A stretch of DNA of 64,000 nucleotides, from contig RSEE01000034.1 of NCBI GenBank assembly GCA_003971905.1, positions 496,001 through 560,000 of the forward strand, given 5' to 3'. A program made the translations under genes and the position numbers. Each line of letters starts with the position of its first letter. Position 1 is the first letter of the stretch. Positions 56,466 through 64,000 of this stretch are shown one piece after another. The DNA comes from Moniliella sp. 'wahieum' (lineage: Eukaryota; Basidiomycota; Moniliellomycetes; Moniliellales; Moniliellaceae). The notes under the pieces were generated by a model, which saw nothing but the letters and a program-made list of their open reading frames with translations, was not told the DNA's origin and searched no databases.

Positions 56466-59400
56466 ATGGAGTCCAGCATATCTGTCGCCGTGCGTGTGCG
56501 GCCGTTCAACGACAAGGAGCTTCCGCTCCTCGCTCCGCCCACGGACGACGACCCCTTCATGGGCGACGGCGCCTTCTCGGCCATGACCACCACCAGCGCC
56601 GCCGCCAAGCACAAGCGCCTCCGCTCCATCATCAGCGTCCTCAGCGACCGCGTGCTGGTCTTCGACCCACCCGATCGCGAAGCGCTCAAGCGCCTGCGCA
56701 AAACCAACCCCGGCATCTGCCAAGGCACCCGCCCCAACAAGGATGTCCGCTATGCCTTTGACAGCGTCTGGACCGACACTTCCACCCAGCAGCAAATTTA
56801 TACCGGTACCGTCGAGCCTTTGCTGGAAGGCGTCATGACAGGGTACAACGCCACTGTGTTTGCCTACGGGGTGCGTAGTGCTCGACTGCATTGCTTGGTT
56901 CGGTGCTGACTGACTGACCTCGCTTGTACAGGCTACCGGATGCGGCAAAACCCACACCATCTCGGGCACCCCCGAAGACCCTGGACTGATCTTTCTGACC
57001 ATGCGCGATTTTCCAGCGGGCCCAGGACGATGCAGATGACAAGCAGATCGTCATCAAGCTCTCCTACCTCGAGATCTACAACGAGAAGATTCGCGATCTT
57101 CTCTCCCCGGAGCCCACGCCCCCAGGGCAGGGCCTCCTCCTCCGCGATGCCGTCGGGGAAAGCAAAGAATTAGTGTGGTGGGCCTGACCGAACACACTCC
57201 TGGCACGCCTGAGGAGGTTCTGTCCATGATTACCGATGGAAATCGACGGCGTACCATGAGCCCAACCGAGGCCAATGCGGTTTCCAGCCGAAGTCATGCC
57301 GTGTTGCAGGTGAACGTGATGCAGCGGCCCAAGGGGACCGGCTTGACCGAGGAGTGTACCTCGGCCAGTCTAAATATCATTGACCTGGCTGGGTCAGAGC
57401 GCGCCTCCGCCACAAGGAACCGAGGCCAACGAATGATGGAAGGTGCCAACATTAACCGGTCTCTCTTGGCCTTGGCCAACTGTATCAATGCACTCTGCCG
57501 CCCCGCCGCAGCTCATGGCCAGATCCACATTCCCTACCGCGACTCCAAGTTGACCCGGCTGCTCAAGTTTTCTCTTGGTGGCAATTGTCGTACCGTGATG
57601 ATTGTCTGTTTCCCCTTCCTCGGCCCACTTTGAAGAAACGCAGAAGACACTCAAATATGCTGCGTCTGCCAAGACAATTCGAACCAAGGTGAGCCAGAAC
57701 TTGATCAATGTTGATCGGCACGTCGAGTCGTACGCCAAAGCATCCTCGAGCTCCAAGCTCAGAACCAGAGACTCAAGAAGTTGCTAGAGGAGGGAGCATC
57801 TCTTCATTCGGGTGTGGAGCAGCGCAAAAAGGCAGAATTGGCCGAACTCGCGCGGCAAGCCAAGGCGGGAATGCAAGAGGCAGCCGACGCTTATTTCACC
57901 ATCGTCAGGGAAAAGGCGGTATATGAGGCCCAGATGGACGCTGCCCGGGGGCAGATTTCCTCCCTCCGCGCGCAAATTGCCGAATGCCGAACCCACACTT
58001 CAGCGGCGCATGATAGCGAGATGGCGGTTCTCTCAGCTGCTCTTTCTCACCAAGAGAAGCGTCTGGCCGATCCTGGACTCGCATCTGAGCTACGGCAACT
58101 CCAGGGCGCGCTCACCCAGTTTACCTCCTCTTTGTCGGCTGCCTCGCAAACGCACGTTTCGACGCCGAGGCGCGAGAATGTTGCAAAGCACTTCGTCCAA
58201 GCTTCAAGCCCAAGGGGAATCAATTCGTGCCAAGGTAAAATACGACGCATTGCTGGGTTTAATGAGCCAACAAACAACCAGTTTATTGTCTAGAGGTGCG
58301 TTGGCCACCGGGGCCCTGCGCGATGCAGCGCAAGGGGTGGAACAACAGGCAGTGGCTACTCCTTCGGCTGCCTTGGCGTGTCTGGCCGGACCCTTGCGCA
58401 CTCTTGCGGAACAAAATGATACGGCATTGGCCACCCTCGCCGGACAAGCTCACCCCATCTCTGTACCCTCCCAGCGTCCCGTTGCCTCTCTCCGTGGTGG
58501 AGGAAATCGAGCCGGGTCATCCTTTCCCTCGACCTCTGCCCCATGCAGCCCCGGCCGCAGCTGCCTCCGCTAAACCTTCATACCGGAGCCGCGCGGACCG
58601 CATGTCTATTAGTGGCACGAGGGTGGTGGCATCGATGGGCCGTAACCGGCCTTCGACCACTCGACGGGTGTCCACAGGAGCGTCTGCCCTCGTCGCCCAA
58701 GCGAGCATCGTATGCAGCCGCAACCGCCGCCAGTCGAACCAAACGAGTTGGACTGGCAGTGGAGAGTCCCCGTGCTACAGCGCGGGAGAAGCAGCGGAAA
58801 CCCCCGTGGGCGACCGTCCAAAGAGGCGGTGCATAAGAAACGGGTCAGTGCGGCGCATGCAGCCCAGCGCATACCTTCTACCGTGGTCAAGAGTATGACG
58901 GCTATACAGAGAAGCGCAAGGTTTCCCTCCGATGGAAAGACTTGGCGGGAGAAGGTGAATGGAGGAGCGGTTTTCCCCCGAGCAATCCGTGGCAACGCAG
59001 CCGGCCACACCAGAAGTGGAGATGGCTCTGTCACCCCAGCCCACAGGTCACCAAGCATACCTTGGACTTGTCTCCTGCCAAAGTGCGCCGCCAAGCGGTT
59101 GCGGCCACAGCCGAAACCTGCTACATCCTCGGTTTCCAATCGAGCAACAATGACGTTCGTATGGAAGAGAGCGAACTCCCACCACCTCTCTTCTCTCCCT
59201 GATCGGCCCTCTTCGTTGCTCCACGGACTAGTTTTCCCCCTCCCTCCGCATGCAGCCACCTGGAGTCTCGCCCTACGTTGCGCACCTTGGGAGGGGCCCC
59301 GCAGGCCACTATCTCGCCTTCACTGGCATCCTGTTCAAGACGGGGAGAACACGCCCCGCCTCCGGTCGTTGGTGGAGGGAGCATCTTTGCTACGCTGGCC

Positions 59401-59541
59401 AAGGAACGAGATGCGCTGGCCACATCAGCAAGTTCTGGGCCGGGCAAGCTGTCGACGACCACCATCGTTCGTGCCCCGCCTGGCAACGCGGCGGCACGGG
59501 CTTCGCTCCGAGCCGCCTCCCACAACCTGTCTCGCAGCTAG
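56466..59541 (+). CDS. KIP3: Kinesin-8 motor protein (Kip3/KIF18-like)
   Basis: Plus-end-directed motor that shortens microtubules and controls spindle length. It starts MESSISVAVRVRPFNDKEL with the motor at the N-terminus. The P-loop GATGCGKTHT is split by an intron at 56871-56931 (61 nt) after FAYG. Switch I is NAVSSRSHA and switch II is DLAGSERAS. The microtubule-binding segment PYRDSKLTRLLKFSLGG is present. The neck YAASAKTIRTKVSQNLINVD, followed by DRHVESYAK, is characteristic of kinesin-8. A coiled coil (57780-58000) and a basic Ser/Pro-rich tail follow, ending at 59541 (ASHNLSRS). Length is about 1,000 codons. Frame breaks near 57013 (one extra T), 57168 (one A missing), 57608 and several in the tail are single-base length changes. 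Confidence 0.9.
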
Positions 59542-60175
59542 CTCCTCTGGAACTTCTTTTGCCGCGGCCCTTTTCCCCTTCTCTTCCCTCTCTACTAGTC
59601 CCTTTTTGCCCCCTTTGTCTTCTCCCAGCCGGTTGTGGCTGCTCTCTTGCCCAGCTCGAAAATTTTAATTGTAACATACCCTTTTCGCGTCACTTTCTGT
59701 GGGTCGTTGGTGGCGACTCCAGTGTTTATACGTGCAGCGGTATTGGACCCTCTGATCGTGAGTCGTTGTGGCGCAGAACGTGATCTTGCCAAGACTGACC
59801 TAAGTAGCTCGATAGCAGGGGGAAAGAAGGGATCAGAAAGAAGAGAAGACTCAATATGAAAATAGGCATCAAAATCACCTTTTCCTGCCCGAATGCGATC
59901 TTCGTTTCAGCCTTTGGAGATTCGTGCGATACTTTACGAACTCTCTCCCTGACTTTAGTCTTCTCGTATCGTTTCCAAAAATATACTCAGTGCAGTGGAA
60001 GAAGATCTATGCTATTGAAGCTCCACAGTCAGCCAAATGACCGCAACTGTGGGAGGTTGGTGATCATGTATCATGGTATAGTGGCATCAAAAGCCCGCTG
60101 TGGGGACGAGAAATGTCGACACGCTTGGAGAGAAAACGCATAGTTACTGTGTACCCTCGATCAGGCCATTGCACC
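59542..60175. other. Convergent intergenic region KIP3 / NDE1
   Basis: 3' regions of two convergent genes. T-rich and without a supported ORF. Confidence 0.6.
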
Positions 60176-62280
60176 TCACATACGAGACAAGTCCCGCCCC
60201 CAAATCCCTCGCTTGATGTAGTCCACCAGTAGGAGGAGACGAGTGCGAGAATCAACCTGCTCGGATAGATAAAAGGAGCGCCAGACATACATGGCCAGCA
60301 CTCCACCCGCAAACTGTCCTACACTTTCCGGAAGGAAAGGAATATCAAACGCTGCCGCATTGCCAATGTAGGCCAGTCGTCCCAAATTGCGGAACTTGAA
60401 CGGAGGGTAGTTCTCATCTTCCCACCGTTCCGGTTGGGTCACGGGATTGGTCTTCCCTTGTTGGGCCGCATCCACTTGGTCGGCTGCCAAGCGTTCGTCG
60501 CGTGCGATGGCGAGATGGTTCAACATACGGCCCAAGTACTTCCCTTGTTGGGCTGCGGCCTGAGCCGTGGCAGGGTACGCCGTCACATTGCTCTGCAGAC
60601 CAAGGAGGAGGGAAGCCAACTCGTTGATAGAGAGTTTGTTATCCCCATCCTCGTCGTATGCTTGGAAGAGGCGGTCCAGTTTCTCCAAGTGCCGGGTGGC
60701 TAAGGGATAATGCTTGTTGATCTCGGTTACAATCTGGACAAACTCCTTGTAGGATAAAAGTCCGTTGCTGTTCCCATCATACCGGTCGACCCACTCGTAG
60801 ACGTGGTCGATCAACCTGTTATCAATGGTTGCAGCATCCCCAATGGCATACATGGTGCCCGGGATGCTCCCCTTGACACGGAGATACGAGTCGACCATGA
60901 GAGCCTTGAGGTGGAATTGGTTAGGGAGTACTTCGGACATACGCCGAGTGAAAGGATTCATAGCGATCCCTGTCGACCACAGCGTAAATCCCGAGGGAAT
61001 CTCAAACTCCTGGACAGAGTTGTCATCCATGCGCACAGTGTAGACGATTTTGTCAGGCGAGACCGACTTGACTCGTGAGTTGGTGATCAGTTGAACTCCA
61101 TCGCGGGCGAATTTGTGCTCAGCGTACTGCGAGATTTTCTCGGCATATGTGTTGAGGATGTGCTCGCGGGATTGAATGACAGACACCTTGACTTGGGAAG
61201 GGACGATTTTGGGGTACAGCCGCACCACATCCTCCTTTACCATATCAAAGATCTCCGCTGCCGTCTCGACACCCGTGGGGCCTCCTCCACATATGACAAA
61301 ACTCAGCAGTCTGCTTCTCTCCTCGGGCGATATGGTGGGGAGAGAAGCAAGCTCGAGATTGTTGACGATTTTGGCACGAATGGCACGAACTTGAGGGATG
61401 GTCTTAAGCTGGAAGCAGTGCTCCAACCCAGGCACACCATGCGTGCTGGTCACGCTCCCGCATGCAATGACAAGTTTGTCATAAGGAACATAAACGTGCT
61501 TTGTCATATTGCCCTCTGCGCTCTCTCCATGGGGTCTCCGTCGATCACGGCGACTTCGAGCAAGTGCGAGTACTGCCGACGCTCGCTGGGAGGTTCAAGC
61601 TGGGAAGGGATCGCCACGTCGACAGCTTTGCCTTGGACGTAATGGCCGTCGAGCCGCTTGATAATTCTCCGCAAGCCCTCGACCAGTGAACGAGGCTCGA
61701 CCGTGCCCACGGCCGCCGAGGGAAGAAGGGGTGTGAAGAGGAAGTAATTGGTAGGCGACACAACTGTCACGTGGTACCTCTCTGGGTCCAGCGATTGCAT
61801 AAGGGCAACCGCCCCCCACCCGCCCCCGACAATCACGAGGTGTTCTTTGCCGGCCAAGCGGGAAGAACGCTCGTTATCGGCATCGTCCACCTGGATAGAA
61901 GAATGGGGAGTTTCTTTGGGCCCCCGACTTCCGGCCGGAGTGCCAAGTCCGGGAGAGTTACCTCCTCGATGGCTACATCCGAGTAGAGTAGGTGTCATGT
62001 CGTACAGGAGGATGATCGCAACGGTTGCTGACACCCCAAACACCATGCTTCCCGCTCCAAGCAAGGACCACTTCAACACCGGATGCCGTGCCAGAACGCC
62101 GGGGCGGGGTGGCAGAGGAGGAGGCACAGCGTTGTTGGCTCCCCGCCCCGAGGTACTACTGAATGCCCGACAGAGCGAGGCGCGCAGTCCTGGGCGGGGA
62201 TGTGGTGTATAGAGCGGAAAACGCGAGCCGAGAGCAAAGGCAGCATGCCTGCGAAGTACCGGAAGGCCTGTTGTTCGCAT
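60176..62280 (-). CDS. NDE1: EF-hand external alternative NADH dehydrogenase (NDH-2)
   Basis: Single-subunit FAD enzyme on the outer face of the inner mitochondrial membrane, passing electrons from cytosolic NADH to ubiquinone without pumping protons. The start MRTTGLPVLRRHAAFALG looks like a mitochondrial targeting sequence. A membrane segment (LGAGSMVFGVSATVAIILLY) follows. The FAD site is HLVIVGGGWGAVALM and the NADH site is FVICGGGPTGVETAAE. Between them and the C-terminus are two EF-hands: DRYDGNSNGLLSYKEF and the canonical DEDGDNKLSINEL. Calcium regulation is therefore likely, as for Neurospora NDE1. The C-terminal membrane anchor SEQVDSRTRLLLLVDYIKRG is intact. About 690 codons fit the EF-hand subgroup. 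A small intron near 61900-61960 and one frame break near 61515 are inferred. Confidence 0.92.
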
Positions 62281-64000
62281 GTCGGGGAGAGGATGAATGG
62301 GAGATGAGAAGGGTTACAGGGGCAGGTCCAGGTGCATAAAACCTAAAAGGGCGCGCGGTCAATCCCAACCATGCAACCTCTCCTCCATGATCACTTGTCA
62401 GGATCCCTGCAGATTCCAGAGCCTTCAGGCAGGCCCCACGCCCGCCTACAGGAGGCCTCAGGCCTCATCGACCTCTCACTCTCAGATCTCATCGAGGATC
62501 CACCACAAAAGCAACACAAACTGTTCCACAGCTGCAATCTCGCCACGTATACACACGTTGGACGAGTTTTAGTAAACACGTTAAGCACGCTTTGGTCACA
62601 ATAATATAGCTAGTACTTATTCGTCGTCACTAACAACCACGTGTCTCCCCGCACGGCCGCACCCTGCCACACCCCTTGCTTGCAACCTCCTGCGGGCCAC
62701 CTGCACGCTCACGCCATCACTAGTCACTCGTTCTAACGTTCCCGGATCGCACCAAGCGCTTACCTATACTCCTAGGCGCACCAAGTAGTGCTCAGTTACC
62801 AGTCACTAATCATTAATCACTAGCGACGAAGTCACGCTAGTACCATACTACCACTGACTCAGTATATAGGCCACACCGGATACGGTCGCCACAAAGCAAA
62901 AGGCCCTGTGGGAGTAATTAGTAACGAGTAAAAATCAATACCGCGGCCCTTCTCCAACAGATCTCACACAGATGGTTTCAGATCCCCGACCAGGTCCCGT
63001 TTTTGGCCCCTCCTCTCCGGTCTCTGTCCCCTTCTTCGCCTCGGTATGCGCGCAATGTGCGTAACGCGTAACGGCACTTGCCGAGTGGGAGCGCACGATA
63101 TAGGAGCGTGGGGAGGTGTACTTTGTTTTAGTCTGTACTAAAATGCGCCGAGTTGGTTACGACGTATATAGTACGTGTGTGGGGGTCCTGCGCCCAGGAC
63201 TCACAGCAGTAGACGTCCAGCAGTCCTTCCAACCGCGCGCGCGTCGCTCAGCCGCTCAGCCGCTAAGAGCGTAATCAATCATCGACGACCACTGTACATG
63301 AGTATTTTAGTGTGGAGAGAGGTCACATCACAACCGCAGTAAATATACAATGCGGGTGCGGGGGTGCCTTCGAGAGATCTTTGCCTTAGGCCGATGTTGT
63401 TGGCCGATCGAGGGGGACAGCCTGCTACAGCAAGCATGGAAAGGCGCATGCAACAGGCTTTTGGGGCCAGTAGTATGGGATCTGAAACTGTCTTCGCTAC
63501 CAGGGTGTGTGTGGGGGGGGGGGTCTAGGACGTCTATAGGTCCATCTTCATATTAGTGCGTGCCAACACACTACGTGTGCACTACGTTTTCACACTTTCC
63601 ACCTCCACGTAATCCAGAGCTCCATTGCAAAACCGGGCGTTTGTGCATCGCGCTCGGACACAGAGAGAGAGGCCATGTGGCTGCATGCACCGCACGAGGC
63701 GGCAGTCAATTTGGTCAAACGCGCCTTTATGTGGAGCATCGGGCCATTGGCCACAACGCGCAATCCAGCGTCTCTCCACGATCTGAGATCTCTCAGAGCT
63801 CGTTTCTCTTTATAATCATCCGATCTCGTCACGGTGCGGCCGGCGAGGCGACTGGATGATCTGGAGAGAGGCGGAATGAGAGAGGCTCCGGCCCTTCAGG
63901 CCTGTGAGGGCCTGAGGGGCCTGCGAGGCTGATGTTTAAACTGCAGTCTCGCGAGGGAAGATCGGGGTGACGCAGTAACTCGTCAGCGTGTCAGCCTAGG
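62281..64000. other. Gene-poor right end of the window
   Basis: No supported gene. The region 62580-62900 is packed with ACTAGTCAC, AGTACT, CACTAAT and ACTCAGT words. 63140-63190 holds short inverted words around ACGTATATAGTACGT. The dyad GGCCTGTGAGGGCCTGAGG lies near 63900. A TTTAAAC word lies at 63935. Confidence 0.55.

Overview
This window looks like nuclear DNA from a basidiomycete fungus. The evidence is short introns (about 50-110 nt, GT...AG, several with a CTAAC or CTGAC branch site), GC-rich coding sequence, a tnp2-like transposase family common in basidiomycetes, a Stealth-family glycosyl-phosphotransferase resembling Cryptococcus Xpt1, and TTAGGG-like words. I cannot name the species. 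Many clear orthologues are broken by single-base length errors, mostly in short homopolymers. Where an orthologue length is known, adding back the missing bases restores a frame-consistent length, so I read these as assembly errors rather than pseudogenes. Annotated CDS spans ignore them.

Layout. 7-4330 (+): Sec7/PH ARF-GEF with a long disordered N-terminus. 4340-9284: a 4.9-kb DNA transposon with terminal inverted repeats, subterminal 11-bp arrays and a decayed tnp2-like transposase, flanked by a perfect 7-bp duplication and sitting between two convergent genes. 9514-13430 (-): SKI2 RNA helicase. From 14528 to 42261 every recognised gene is on the minus strand: PHO13 phosphatase, a second, better preserved tnp2-like transposase, a Sly41/TPT-type transporter, SEC23, a proline-rich protein with an EH-like module, a CYSTM small membrane protein, a CCHC zinc-knuckle microprotein, an unknown low-complexity protein, a Stealth (Xpt1-like) transferase and a zinc-dependent polyol dehydrogenase. 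Then come an orphan plus-strand Ser/Pro-rich ORF, proteasome activator BLM10 (minus), a universal-stress-protein gene, RPL12 and a kinesin-8 (all plus), and an EF-hand external NADH dehydrogenase (minus).

Most genes are housekeeping genes and do not form a pathway cluster, although ARF-GEF, SEC23, the Sly41-like transporter and the Stealth protein all belong to the secretory pathway. The gene-poor intervals (15.5-17.2, 22.8-24.6, 29.6-32.7, 33.1-35.4 and 62.3-64 kb) are dense in short palindromic words (GTCACGTGAC, ACTAGTGACTAGT, TATCGAT, TTCAAGCTTCAA, AGTACT) of unknown role. The most interesting object is the transposon at 4.3-9.3 kb with its nested repeats.
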